Below, piece after piece: positions 47,701-59,150 of a stretch of DNA of 64,000 nucleotides. The DNA lies in the NCBI GenBank assembly GCA_020310875.1, contig CM035408.1, positions 140,427,407 to 140,491,406 on the forward strand, in the 5' to 3' direction. The notes below the pieces were generated by a model. That model had not been told where the DNA came from, did no database searches, and was given only the letters and a program-made list of their open reading frames with translations. A program made the position numbers and the translations under genes. How positions within the stretch are numbered: position 1 is the stretch's first letter; every line of letters starts with the position of its first letter. The DNA comes from Ceratopteris richardii. Its lineage: Eukaryota > Streptophyta > Polypodiopsida > Polypodiales > Pteridaceae.

Positions 47701-48197
47701 AGTTTTTGTAGTTTTTGTATGTCTACTCTATATATTTAAACCTTTATACTACTACTTGCTTCTAAAATGTCCTCATAATCTTGCAAATCTTCAAAAAGCC
47801 AATCTAAGAACTCAATATGAAGTGTTTAGAATATATAAAAAATGTAAGATTCCTTGCGGAATCAAATTGGATTGATATGATCCCCTTACTTTCTTTGTTT
47901 ATGTATCTAGAAAGATTCTAACAACTACCCATTTCATGGATTTGATACCTTGTGCTAGATTATGAACTTAGGTTGACTTGTGTTTAAACTGCTTCTCTCA
48001 TCTTTCTTTATATTGCATTATTCTCAATGTTGTCTATGGACACTATTTCCACTTGCTCGGATACCCATCCTTAGTTTCTAAGGCCCACTATACAAAGCTA
48101 TTGATACTAAGAGTATGCTAATTTTTGAAAGATGTACATACCTATTGTATAACAAATACTTGTTCAACTTCTATGTTGTTTGTGAAATCCTTGTTCT
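47701..48197. other. Intergenic region
   Basis: Nothing recognisable; AT-rich. Confidence 0.5.
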
Positions 48198-48425
48198 TGT
48201 TGGAGTTAGATGTCTACAAAAGCACACGAACAACACAAGGAAGAAGAAGAAGCTTGGAGCACAACGAACAATACTGAATTTATTACCACTAGAATGTACA
48301 AAAGATAAGTAGCTTGTTAGGGCAATAGGTGTATATACAAGCCAGGGGGAGAAACCTCCTAAAGAGGGAAAAAAGTGCCCTAATAGTCCTAGTGTGTTCA
48401 CACACATCACTACAAAAATATATCA
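48198..48425 (-). repeat. Short copia 3' LTR, minus strand
   Basis: In plus orientation it runs TGTTGGAGTTAG to AAAAATATATCA. A C-rich tract (AAAACTCCCCCCTGGGAGAG, 48426-48445) lies directly outside it, which on the minus strand is a polypurine tract abutting the LTR. RNase H of a minus-strand copia follows to the right. About 228 bp. No partner 5' LTR was found. Confidence 0.65.
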
Positions 48426-48489
48426 AAAACTCCCCCCTGGGAGAGATGTGGTGAATAAGGAGCTGGCACTCATGTATAAGGAAGTGTCA

Positions 48490-50290
48490 AGCTATGTGGA
48501 ATCAATCCACAAAAGGAAGTAAGCCCAAAGCTTTGCGGAAAGTTTCAAACTTCTCCCTAGGCAGAGCCTTCCTAAAAAGGTATGCAATGTTCTTCTGCAT
48601 GGGCACATATGCCAAGCTGATCTCCCCAGCAAACAACCTATCCTTGAGATAATGATAAGGCACCTCAATGTGTTTATTGTGAGCATGGAACATAGGGTTC
48701 CTTGAAATTGCCAATGTGCTCTGACTCTTAGTGAAGATGGTGGTGGCAAAAGACTGACCAACACCCAAATTAGCCATAAGGCGTCTGAGCCACACTCAGT
48801 CAACAATAATTATGAAAGCTACCCTATACTCACCCTCACAACTAGAACTGGCCATAGTACGTTGCTTCTTTCTCAACCAAGATATACATGAGCTACCAAG
48901 CATGAAGCAAAAGCCTTTAGTGGACACACGAGTTTCATAGCAACTAGCCCATTCACTATCAAAAAAAGCATGCCAATCTGGTGGTAGTGATCCCCCCTTG
49001 AGATAAAACAATCCAAGTAGTTGGGTACCACACAAGTAGCGAAAGATGCACTTAACTGCCTACCAATGCTTGACACCTGGGCAATGCATAAACCTGCTCA
49101 TCTTTGAGACAGCAAATTGAATATATGGCCAAGTAATTAAATCAAGCATCTAACCACTTGCTCATAGAGAACATCATCAAATGCATCTCGAGCATCACGG
49201 AGACTCAATCCTAAACCTACCTCCATAGGAGTGACAATAGGTTTACAGTCTTCAAGGCCAAAATGCTACAATAATGTGCCAATATATTTCGTTTGACACG
49301 AAGCCATTCCACCATCAACGTGCATAAATTGGATGCCCAAATAATGATGCTAATGCCCCACATTAGACATCTCAAATGAGGCATGTAAATCAGCCTTGAA
49401 ATCAGCAATATGCTCTTCATGAGGACCAGTGAGCAAAATGTCATCAACATACACCACAATGATCAGAAGTACATCATTAACATGCTTGACATATAAGGTT
49501 CTTTCAATTGGACGGTTCTCAAAACCATGTGCAATCAGATAGGCATGTATCTTTTCATATCAAGCATGTGGGGCTTGTTTCAAACCATATAAAGCCTTTC
49601 TTAACCTGCACACCTGGTTTTCATGCCCTTTCTACAAGAAGCCATTGGGCTGAAAAACATACCATTCTTTATGCAAGTCACCATTCAGAATTTTTTTTTT
49701 TATTTCCAACTGATGTACATTCCAACCATGATGAGCGACAAGTGCACAGATGCTATGAGCAGTAGTCATTGGGCATGTAGGTGTAAACGTCTCATCAAAA
49801 TCAATGCCTCTTTCCTATGCATAGCCCTTTGCAACAAGCCTATCCTTGTACCTATCAACTGTTCCATCGGGTTTATGCTTCATCTTGTATACCCACTTAG
49901 TGCCAATGGCCTTTTTGCTAGGAGGCAAGTCACATAAAAGTGTATCATTATGCTCCACATGAGCTAGCTCCACAACATGAACACTAAGATCTATGCATTG
50001 GTCTAACTCTAATTGAGTAAAATCAAAATGATGTACATTAGCATCCACCATCATGCTCTAAATGGGCATCTAACTGATTATCCACAGTGTTCTCCACAAG
50101 AGCAATATGATAAACATATTCACACTCTGTATTAGCATTGTAAGCATCCAAAACATGATCTATATGTGCATCCATTTGCACATCCGAATCTTGACATACA
50201 TGTCCATCATGAAAGTCAATAGACCTATTTGTAGGTAGATAAAATGAGACATGATAAGTTTTAAACTTCCTATAACATTGAAATCCCATT
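48490..50290 (-). pseudogene. Copia RT-RNase H remnant, minus strand
   Basis: Minus-strand pieces: KWVYKMKHKPDGTVDRYKDR (near 49920, RT start), VVYVDDILLTGPHEEH (near 49440, YVDD intact), WHAFFDSEWASC and MASSSCEGEYR (RNase H, 48796-49035), HIEVPYHYLKDRL (48502-48795). Frameshifts and stops separate them. A capsid-side linker (GFQCYRKFKTYHVSF) may extend it to about 50290. The LTR and polypurine tract to its left fit one element, truncated upstream. Confidence 0.85.
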
Positions 50291-50400
50291 GACACAAGAC
50301 TCCTTTTGTTCATTTGAGTGAATAAAGGTTTTTTCCATTGTGCTTGTGAGGACACCTATGCTTCAAGGCTACATAGGGAAGTTGATTCTTTCTCTCATCA
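50275..50400 (+). repeat. Copia LTR tail before a primer site
   Basis: It shares the ATGCTTCAAGGCTACATAGG region with 43190-43220 and the inverted 41548-41800. It ends CTCTCATCA just before a primer-binding site, so it is the 3' part of a 5' LTR. Confidence 0.55.
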
Positions 50401-50401
50401 A

Positions 50402-50413
50402 TGGTATCAAAGC
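50402..50413 (+). other. Degenerate copia primer-binding site
   Basis: TGGTATCAAAGC, one change from the initiator-Met site, directly after an LTR tail. Confidence 0.6.
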
Positions 50414-50419
50414 TTTTTG

Positions 50420-51104
50420 ACATACAAAGGCATTCAAGGAGGATTGAGAGAAGCCATTGAAGGATCTTGAAGGAAGGAGAGCATTTGTATAAAGTTCAAA
50501 AGCACACAATAATGCAAAGGGAGACTACTAGTAAAGAAGGAAGGCATCAACCTCATATGTCTGGTACTTGTGAAGTACAAGTGTAAAAGCTATGGTTATG
50601 TCTCTCCTCTCTTGCATCAAAGGGATCTAGGAGAGTGCATTAAAGTACAACAAGTTAGAGGATAGTACTCAAATCGAGAAGTTGGACAAAAACAATCATT
50701 AGCCATGAAGGTTTATAATATCTAGCTATCTCATTGGGAAAGGATTATGGGGTCTCATAAGCGGCACACATGCTTCACCAAGATTAGGAGATAATCTAGC
50801 TCTTGATCAATTGAAGAACTTCAAAGGGTGGAATGAGAGAGATGGCATCATCATTCTCATATTATCTCAGCACTTTAGCAATGTCATAATAGGGTATATA
50901 ACAGATTTAGACATCTACATGAAGGTATTGGAAACCCTAGAAAGAAAATACTCTACTTCAACCAAATCTAGGAGGATCCAATCGATCAATGAACTCAAAA
51001 ATCTGAGGAAAAAGCCTAGTAGCAATTTAAATGACTAGATTTTTAAAGGCAAAGATGTTAGTGATGCATTGGTTTCCAAAGGTTTTGTTATGAATTATGG
51101 AATG
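50420..51104 (+). pseudogene. Copia gag fragment
   Basis: 50811-51038 reads LKNFKGWNERDGIIILILS-type sequence to YSTSTKSRRIQSINELKNL, the gag pattern of plant copia elements. A TAG follows SSNLND, then KGKDVSDALVSKG. It is cut by an LTR at 51105. Confidence 0.7.
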
Positions 51105-51586
51105 TGTTGAACAAGGAATTATTGGAGTGTTAATTTATTAATTTATTAATGTGTTTTGATGTTTTGATCTAGGAGCTGAAGGTTCGTAAGGGCATGAAAG
51201 GCATGAAAGGGCATGGAAATTTTGAATATGTCAGGACATCAATAATTGGATTTATATTTTATATAATCTTTAAAAAACCCAAAACCAAGGTTAATAAAAG
51301 TAGTCGTTAGGATAACGATTGCTATAGACCATAATTTCTATTAATAAAAGCAAAGGCTCTAAACAAAAGAGAGCAAATTTTACTTTCATACTTGCTTTCT
51401 GAAGCAGCCTCATTTGACATAATAAAAACTCCTATAAATACATGCACTCTATGGATTGTCAAAATAAAGTCCATGGAGGGAGATTGCACCCAATCCTTTG
51501 TTTTGTTTCGTCTCTTCGCATATCTATTTTGGGTGTGTTTTTGGAACCCATATCCTTTGTGCGTGAGAATTAAGTTCCTGGTAATA
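51105..51586 (+). repeat. Candidate copia LTR inserted in the gag fragment
   Basis: It starts TGTTGAAC, has a TATA-like TATAAATA near 51432 and ends one base before TGGTATGAGAGC (51588-51599), a one-mismatch primer-binding site. The terminal CA seems mutated (TAATA). The right partner is not recognised. Confidence 0.5.
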
Positions 51587-51656
51587 GTGGTATGAGAGCT
51601 CTGCATGCATCACTATGGAGGTCTGTTTTCACTCGTTTTGGCATTAGATCTCTGTT

Positions 51657-51790
51657 TTGCTTTTCTTTCCATTTCCATTTTCTGATTTCAATTCCGATTG
51701 TTGTCCTTGTCTCTGTTTCAAGTTTAGTTTCAGTTCCAATTTGAGTTTCAGTTCTAGTTGTGGTTCCTATTTCTGTTTCTATTCCAGGTC
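51657..51790. repeat. Degenerate hexanucleotide array (TTYNRN-like)
   Basis: Successive six-base words such as TTTCCA, TTTCAA, TTCCGA, TTTCAG, TTCCAA, TTTCTG keep a T-rich, purine-ended pattern for over 130 bp. It continues into the 24-bp array to the right. Confidence 0.6.
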
Positions 51791-51797
51791 CTAACCC

Positions 51798-51925
51798 CAT
51801 GTTTACACCTACATTTACACCTATGTTTACACCTACATTTACACCTATGTTTACACCTACATTTACACCTATGTTTACACCTACATTCACACCTATGTTT
51901 ACACCTATGTTTACACCTACATTTG
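51798..51925. repeat. 12/24-bp minisatellite
   Basis: ATGTTTACACCT alternates with ACATTTACACCT for about ten 12-bp half-units. Because the period is a multiple of three, all frames stay open and encode short peptide repeats (GVNIGVNV on the minus strand); this is not taken as a gene. Confidence 0.9.
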
Positions 51926-51989
51926 CTCCTCCAAGGCATCAACTAAGACATAGAACTTAATTAATAGGTGGCAATGAGGAGTTTTATAT

Positions 51990-52062
51990 TCACCAAGGAG
52001 GGAGTATTTGAACCCACAACTTTACTCTCACAAGTCTAGTGTTTTACCACTACACTATCTCT
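51990..52062 (-). repeat. tRNA-like/SINE head S3, minus strand
   Basis: A box TAGTGTAGTGG (52047-52057, minus) fits TRGYNNANNNG. B box GGTTCAAATAC (52004-52014, minus) has one mismatch. Spacing is 32 bp, and an anticodon-arm-like segment (ACTAGACTTGTGAGAGT) lies between. An adjacent body may extend left to about 51960. The acceptor stem is not paired, so a SINE or decayed tRNA is likelier than a functional tRNA gene. Confidence 0.55.
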
Positions 52063-52241
52063 TTGTGTTCTCACTCTAGTTTTCTTTTCTTATATTTAAT
52101 GCAACTTGCATGTCTTTCTTACTTTTTCAATTCTCAAGAACCACCCTTCCTTTTACATTTTAATTCAAGAAATCTCAAATTTATTTACATATTTAGCAAG
52201 AGGGTTTTGTTCTCTACATACCCAAGGATCCTACATACACC

Positions 52242-52450
52242 ATGGAGGAGTTTGGGGAGTCACCTCTACTCGAGGTACCACTTGAGCAACAGCTAGAGCT
52301 CCTATGGCATGAACTTTGAGGCATTCAAAACGAGATCCGACAATGCAATGAAGTATTTCAAAAGATGCAATCTGAAGAAGATAACCTTTTGAGGGTGGTA
52401 AAAGCTATTGTCTCTCCACAAGCTAATGGCACAAAACCCGAGGTTTGAGT
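52242..52450 (+). other. Short unidentified reading frame
   Basis: MEEFGESPLLEVPLEQQLEL, one stop, then EIRQCNEVFQKMQSEEDNLL. An acidic, possibly coiled-coil stretch after a primer-site-bearing LTR, so perhaps a retroelement leader. Not recognised. Confidence 0.25.
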
Positions 52451-52559
52451 CAAAAATTACCAATTTCTATGGTTTGGTGGCCGTAAGGATGGCCCTTTAT
52501 TTCTTTACATATGATGTACTTACATATAGAATTTAGTATGTAGGAGCATACTTTAGTTA

Positions 52560-53000
52560 CACTTTCCAAAATAAAATCTTGTAATCAATTGCCTGCATCG
52601 TAGCTAGCATACTCTCATATTCATTTGAAGTAGACGCATATGTACCTTGTCCTTTGTAGGTTGAAATTTTCTTCTCTCTTTGATAGAAATCCCTAGCATA
52701 GTGGCCGTACTTTCCACAAATGAAGAACCCTTCTGTGTTTTGGTTGTCTCTATTTGGGTTGAACCTTCCTCCTCTACCCTTAAAATTGTCTCCCCTCTTG
52801 ATGAAGAGTATATGCTTCCTTTGTCTTGATGAGGAACATCATATAATCCTCTCCCTTGTCTATATCTTCCTCTGCTCTAGCTCCTTCCTCTTCCTCTATC
52901 TTTATCTGAATAGAATGCTTGGGCTTCATTTCCCTTTGCCTTTTCGCCTCCAATATTCATCTCCTCAATGCCATCAAGGCCATCAATTACTCAAATTTGT
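52560..53000 (-). pseudogene. Copia gag fragment with decayed zinc knuckle
   Basis: The minus strand reads FICGKYGHYARDFYQREKK, a CX2CX4HX4C knuckle whose first and last Cys are Phe, followed by STYKGQGTYASTSNEYES. An Arg/Gly-rich segment typical of the region before the knuckle lies to the right (52850-52900). Confidence 0.65.
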
Positions 53001-54500
53001 CTTTGACATACATAGATGCTTAGTTAGAGTAAGAACATTATATAGATCTTAGTGTTCATGGTGTGGAGTTAGCTCATGTATAACATGATGATACACTTGC
53101 TTTGGTAGATCAAGATAGATCTTATGATACATAGTGTGTGCTAGTGCATATTAGCTCTCAAGATGCACATCTTGATACATGGTTATAAGATGGTTATTTT
53201 GGATGATGAGGAGTCAACAGGTATGCAGTCATTCTTGGATTCGTTCATGTGAGATGTTGACATGGATATGTCATGACATGTTAGTCTTGATGATGGTCCT
53301 TTGGATGCCTTGGATACAACCATGGCTAATATGGCTAGTTTAGCCAAGTTAGCACATGTTTCTTCAACATTTGGTAGTTTGATGTTTAAGTTATGATGCT
53401 CAAGGACACACATTACAGCTGCCATTGGATCATTTGCACTTGGATTTGTTTGTCTTAAGACCATTGACATAGGCATAGAGTGAGTGGGAGCTTTGCAAGA
53501 ACTTCATCAGTTCTTGCATCTCATATGTGAGTTCAACTCTTGTCTATATGAATCTAAAGTTGTTTGAGGTGCATGGATAGACCTTCTTTGAGGCACATGG
53601 TGTAGGTTGATTGATATGGGTTGACATCCAAACTCTTCATGTACATTATTTTATCTTCCTACATCATTATTTGTATGTGTTTCCACTTGTGATCCATAAG
53701 TGGGAGATCTTTGAGGATGTAAGGGCCATATTACCTTACTCCTATATTCATATACATATATAATTTATAGAGAATTGCCTCAAGAATATCATTATGTGGG
53801 TTTCAAGGCTCCCATGTGTGTGTGTTTCTCTCCTCTCCTCCCACTCTCCCTCCATCTCCTCCTTGCTCCTCTTGTTCAGGACACTAAATGCCTTCATAAA
53901 ATGCACAAATCGCAAACAACATTGAGACATAATAGACAAGAACTATGCCGTGTTCTCCTTTGTTTCTATGCAAAATAAGATTAGGACCAATAGAATCATG
54001 AAAATGTTGAGTCCTTTCTAGTTTCCTAATGTAGAGGCAAATGTGTCCCTTCATTTGAGAATGCAAAGGGAGGCATTTACTTTTTGAAATACTTCATCCA
54101 ATCCCTCTAATACAAAATGAAGGTAAAAAAGGGATACTTTAGAAAACTACCCTTCCATGAGGGTTATTCTTTACACAAAACAAGCCCATATATTGACAAC
54201 TTAACTGAGGATGTCAATCACATAATACTTAGCCTTTACTTATACGCCACAAAATTGATCTTAACAAAATCCCTATAGAACATATAAAGGTTAAGAAGAA
54301 AATTGTATAATCGTTTCAATACATAAATCTATAACAAAAACAACTTGTAAGAGATTATGAGACAAATATCATTACATTATAGTCCCTTTTGCATAAAGCA
54401 AACCCACATAAACCTTGAGGAAAACACAAAGTATAGAATTCGCTTCTCATTAGGTTTAAGAATCGGTTACGTATATGTTCTACAAGAAGCTGATTGGATC
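53001..54500. other. Intergenic region
   Basis: No recognisable gene. A few short frames (for example 53183-53476 minus) match nothing known to me. Confidence 0.5.
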
Positions 54501-54535
54501 AATTTATAATAGTAGTTGATCATACTCCTACTCAT

Positions 54536-54790
54536 CTACATGCATGGCATCATCATCTTGAGTTTGTACATCTTGAATAGTGGTTTCCTTGGTAGTTGGC
54601 ACCTCATCTTAGCCATATCTCTAGGCTCATCTGCTAAAAGTGACACTAAATCCCTTGAGGCAGATAGGAATCTCTCTATGTTGTTGATGTGCCTTCTACC
54701 CACTTCTTGGTCTTCATCCAGACACTCATTCAGCCCATTTATATGCATTCGAATGAGAGTTATCTGAGCTTCATCCTTCTCTACTTCTAT
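54536..54790 (-). other. Unidentified minus-strand reading frame
   Basis: About 85 residues, CIEVEKDEAQITLIRMHING then a charged helical stretch (ECLDEDQEVGRRHINN, ERFLSASRDLVSLLADE). It lies downstream of two GT-AG intron-like units on the same strand and might be an exon of a CACTA-associated or host gene. A stop lies just upstream in frame. Confidence 0.3.
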
Positions 54791-54836
54791 GCAGTGCTAG
54801 AAAATCTTGAAGTTCTCCTTCGCCGAAATTTCAAAA

Positions 54837-54987
54837 GATTTGATCCCAAAATCTCTTGCAAAACGAAAGAGAGAAGATATTAGAAAAGCAAAAACATAAA
54901 GAAAGAAAAAAGAGTGCTACGATATGTGCGATCTACTTACCAAAACTTTAGAGTCTATAAAAATAGATGTGTGCTTAGAGAGAGAGG

Positions 54988-55022
<35 letters not shown>

Positions 55023-55300
55023 GTTTGAATCAAGGTCGTCAAAATCCACTTGAGGTTCACCTTTGTTGAGTTTCCTAAGATTTGATCCCAAAATCTGTTG
55101 CAAAACTATACAAAGAACATATTAGAAAAGCAAAAACATAAAGAAAGAAAAAAGAGTGCTACAATATGTGCGATCTACTTACCAAAACTTCAGATCTAGA
55201 AAGATAGAGGTCTGCTTAGAGAGAGAGAGGGAGGGAGAGAGAGAGAGAGTGAATGAGAGAGAGGGAGAGAGAGAGAGAGAGAAAGAGATGACAAACACAG
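54837..55300 (-). repeat. Tandem duplication with paired GT-AG intron-like units
   Basis: 54837-55020 and 55079-55290 are direct repeats. On the minus strand each has a donor GTAAGTAG and an acceptor (AACAG or AAGAG) 88 bp apart (55182-55095 and 54940-54853), preceded by a GA/CT microsatellite (54969-55019, 55217-55283). Confidence 0.55.
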
Positions 55301-55394
55301 ATCTAATGTTCGATGCGCAAAGCCGATAGTAGAAGATGTAGATTCAAAACGCTCAAAATGACGAATTTCGGTTTCGGACCCGGTTAAAAAGATA

Positions 55395-55571
55395 TTGTCG
55401 GTATAAGCATCGGTATAAGCATCGATAATTCCAGTAAATTACCGACGCTTATACCGACGTTGTGATTACGAGGCTCAGCGGCTTTCCCGAATTGTCCACG
55501 GGTCATATCGACGTCGACAGTTGACCGTCCGTATGCTGACCGTTGGTATTCCCTGGATATGTTGTAGTGTC
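55395..55571 (-). mobile_element. CACTA-type transposon end
   Basis: On the minus strand the terminus reads CACTACAACATATCCAGGG. Inside it are subterminal repeats, including a perfect 12-bp inverted pair GTCGGTATAAGC/GCTTATACCGAC and further CGGTATAAGCATCG, ACGTCGAC and TGACCGT words. It directly abuts gypsy sequence (TCTGGTATCC) that is continuous in element B (13548), so it marks an insertion; a 3-bp TCT target duplication would be expected. The other end was not found. Confidence 0.62.
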
Positions 55572-56562
55572 TGGTATCCTTGTTAGATATCTGTAGGACT
55601 ATGCAAAGATATTTTTATAAGTAGAAACTAAAGGAGTTACCTTCTGCAGTAAAGGGGGATAATGCCATAGCCAAGAGGCCAAGTGGACTACTTGAGGGTT
55701 CTCTTCATCTCCTAGATTTACTTCTTGAACCAGTGTTTCACGATTGGTCTTACTTGGGAAATCATCCCTATTGTATGCAGGAGTGGAATTTAGCTTATAC
55801 TCTGCAATATGTTCTTTGGTCCACCCTTCAGGTATATCCGAAAAGGGAAAATCTTCTCTACATTCAGGCTCATAACTTTCCTTCCCTAATACTTCTATAT
55901 TTGTTGCCCCTTCAAAGTTAGTATTCTCCTGCAAACTCTCATTCTCCAACTCCTTGTGAACTTCATGGCCTTTTCCTACAACTCCTTCATTTGCAACTTC
56001 TTCCTCTGTTTCATTTATTTCCACCGTGCAACATTGTATTTTCCATCATCTAATTTAATAATGTATCTTCTTCTTGACGTAAAGAGGGCATTACCTGACT
56101 GTCTACAGTATACCAAGTAGTTTTCCCTTAGTCGAATCCTTCTTCCAAATGTAGTTGCAGTTGGCTATTGGTGTTTGTTGAAATCCACAATTTGTTTTTC
56201 CCCCAATCTCGCAAAGCTTTTGCTTGCCTTAGCCAAGGTCTTCCCAAGACTAACGGATAAGAAGTCTCCTGTGGAAGTGCAATAACAACAAAATCTAGAA
56301 CAAAGTGACAACCTTGTACTATCATCAGTACCTTTTCAATAATGCCAAGTGGCGCAACCCGATGTTGATCTGCTAGAGTAACTGTGAATGGCACCATCTT
56401 GGTGGGGTTCAAATTCAGTTTCTTCATTGTGAAATCTAGCATCAAATTGATACCAGAGCCTCCATCTATGATGTGAGAGCTTCATCCTTTATACAAAAAG
56501 ATAACCTTGAGCTTTGGTAGTCTGCAAGGGGTGCAGGGGGAAAATCAAGCATGAAACCAAGA
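55572..56562 (-). pseudogene. Gypsy fragment E: protease to RT leader
   Basis: Minus-strand gypsy pol homologous to B 13548-14545: the protease C-terminal part (PFTVTLADQHRVAPLGIIEK), the acidic linker and the region before RT (HLASWLWHYPPLLQKVTPL). It differs from B by roughly 6-10% by eye, much more than the sequence to its right. A short deletion removes part of the protease active-site segment. It joins the gag region at 56563. Confidence 0.85.
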
Positions 56563-57223
56563 AGTCTCCTGGAGCATGTGGTAGACGTGCAACAAGTGCT
56601 TTTGTTCTAGTGTGAAGTTCATGAAAGGATTCACCTGATCTAAGCCTTAGATTCTCGAGCTAGTCTAGAGCTCTTTCCGAGGAGTCACTAGGTTGAAATG
56701 TCTGTGAGCATGCCATCTTTAGAGCCTCCCATGTAGCAAAATGGCCATCTGCATATTGACTATATCATTTGTCAGCAAGGCCTTCCAATGTGGATGGGAA
56801 GAGTACGAGCAATGTATCCTCTCTATTCTGCAGACCTCGTCCTCGGCATAAGGAGATGAACCTCCTCACATGATCATCAGCATCCGCATAAGCTTGTCCC
56901 TTGAAGGTAGGGAACTTGATATTGAGTCTGGAGAGTAAATGAGAGAGATCCTCCATTTGCACTGGTGTTTCTTCTGACGTATCTGAGGAGAAGTCTAAAG
57001 TTCTCCTATGCTTCTCTTTTGACAACGGTGTCGCACCCAAATTAATACATAAATTCAAGGAGGGTAGAGGGGAGGTAGGTTCACTAGTCGAAGATATAGC
57101 TAACTTGTTAAGGCTTCTTCGTACACGAAGAGGCTCCTTATCTGCTTGTGTATGGGTCATGTACCTACTTGCAAATGTAATAGGGCAAAAAATATTGAAA
57201 AGAGGACTATTTACTATCCTCAC
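56563..57223 (-). pseudogene. gag: Gypsy gag, duplicate of B
   Basis: Gag N-terminal region. It is open from 57223 to 56765 (ATG of MTHTQADKEP near 57163) and shares with B the Trp-to-stop after GLADK and the Gln-to-stop in the ALD-stop-LE context. It shows that A's TAG position is a Gln codon (GRGLQNREDT) in its relatives. Confidence 0.88.
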
Positions 57224-57245
57224 GGCCTCTCACAGAAATGCAAGT

Positions 57246-57263
57246 GTCCCACCGAGCATGCCA
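57246..57263 (-). other. Primer-binding site, duplicate of B
   Basis: Minus-strand TGGCATGCTCGGTGGGAC, one further C-to-T change relative to B's site. Confidence 0.65.
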
Positions 57264-57266
57264 AAC

Positions 57267-58898
57267 TGTAGAGGAGGTACTGGGGTATCTATTTTTAACG
57301 GGAGCATGCAGCAAGCACTCCAGTACTTCACCTACTCAAGGGAGGTTCTCCTTAGGGAAATATACCCTTCAACACTTCTGTGAGCAGGCAGATATCAATG
57401 ATCGCACAGAGTTGTGAATACTCAAGAAAATATCAATGACAACTGTCAATGAAGGAAGACCAATCAATCCTTAGTTCGAATGGATGATTACAACATAGGC
57501 AAGAGAAATGCTCTAAATTTGATGCTCTAGGCTAGCGTGCCACTCCAGAACTAAAAAACATCAATACAAGGGATTCATCCAATCCGTACAGTGGACATAG
57601 CTAGATGCAGATTAGCACTCATCAATACAAAGTCTGAAGAATTGCTCTAAGAAAAAGAGCATAAAAAGACCACTGACTCACACTGAAAGACAAAGCCAGG
57701 CCACTCTCTTCACACTATAGTGATATTAGCCCTCCACTAGGAAGCCCACGCTCTGTATCCGCACCACAGAGTGACTTCCTATAGTAGGCTTGTAACCATA
57801 GAGTGTAAAGAGAGGACCCCTGTACGCATGTAAGTCTATGTGTGTATCTGAATTCCCCTAAATGAACACAAGTCCTATTGCTTTTATAGGCTCGAAGAGG
57901 CCAAGAGGTCCTTGCCGATTCCTCACGTCCACTGATCAAGCGCCGATTGATTGCCCGAAATTGGAAGGATAAATCAAATATGCCACCAATCTTGAATCGG
58001 ATCCTCAAAAAAAAGCAGCCGTCATGAATGGTTGGTGGCAACAGTCATTTCTCCACTTTTACTGTTACCCCTTACACTTTTATTATTCTCCTATTGCATA
58101 CAAGTTGAGTTCCTCAATTTGTGCCGCCCCAGGATATTCGAATGAATCCTAGAAGTAGCTTTTGACCATCCGGAGGTTGGACCCCTCTTTTCACCCACCT
58201 ACAAGTGAAATCCTGAAAGATAATACTTCGGGCCTTGATGGGTATGCGAATTTGATGTCTTTTAGCTCGATTTGTCCTTGTACATTGAAAGAGTCTGGCC
58301 AACTCTTTTATTCATTTACGTTGGAGACCTTTTGATCGTCTCGAAGATAGTGCAACCATCAGCTTTTTCTCTTCCAAATGCTATTAGGTTGGGAAACGCT
58401 TGTCCCATTATTATGCCCCCAACAACTGCATTCAATATGGTAATACCCCCATGTATGGTACCTTTTAACACCATTCTTCCAGCAACCACAGAAGAAGAGC
58501 CCAGATGCATAGAGAAGAAGGTCAACAGATCCCATGCCAAGAACTTTCACCAAGCCCCCCTTCAGGTGAGCTAAAACCTTATCAATGGTAGCAAGTACAC
58601 TCGAGGCTTCAACAACATAGTCAGCACCCGCATTACTCTAGGGTGGAATCATCAAGAATTATGATGTCATCCTTGTGAACACCGAGAATAGAGTCACATT
58701 TGATCATGTAAGCCAAGAGGGGTGTGCGGTGTGGTTGCAGGTGGGGAATGGAGAGTTGTGGGGTGGGGAGAGGAAGGGGGTCACAGGGGAGGAAGGTGGT
58801 GGGGTTTGGGGTTGGCGGGGTGGGAAGAGGAGGGGGGTCGCGTGGGAGGGAGGGTGGCGGAGTGTGAGGGGGCTGGCGGGTGGACGGGATGGCGGGGT

Positions 58899-58930
<32 letters not shown>

Positions 58931-59118
58931 GAGAGAGAGAGAGAGAATGTGGCGGGGAGAGAGAGAGAGAGAGGGAGAGAGAGGGAGAGGGAGGGAGAGG
59001 GAGAGGGAGGGAGGACACGGGGACTGAGCGGCGGGGGTGAGGGGTCAACGGCACTGAGGGGAGGGTGGTGAGGGGTCAGTGGGGAGAGTGGGGGTGGGGG
59101 AAGAGAGAGAGAGAGAGG

Positions 59119-59150
<32 letters not shown>

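Noticed and set aside
51570-51890. Minus-strand frame with GVNVGVNI repeats
   Set aside because: Product of the 24-bp minisatellite; no support as a protein.
51990-52062. Functional tRNA gene on the minus strand
   Set aside because: Pol III boxes are good, but the acceptor stem does not pair and the discriminator end is not recognisable, so SINE head or decayed tRNA was preferred.
53183-53476. Unassigned minus-strand frame of 97 codons
   Set aside because: No recognisable motif, no start or splice context, in an AT-rich decayed region; likely chance.
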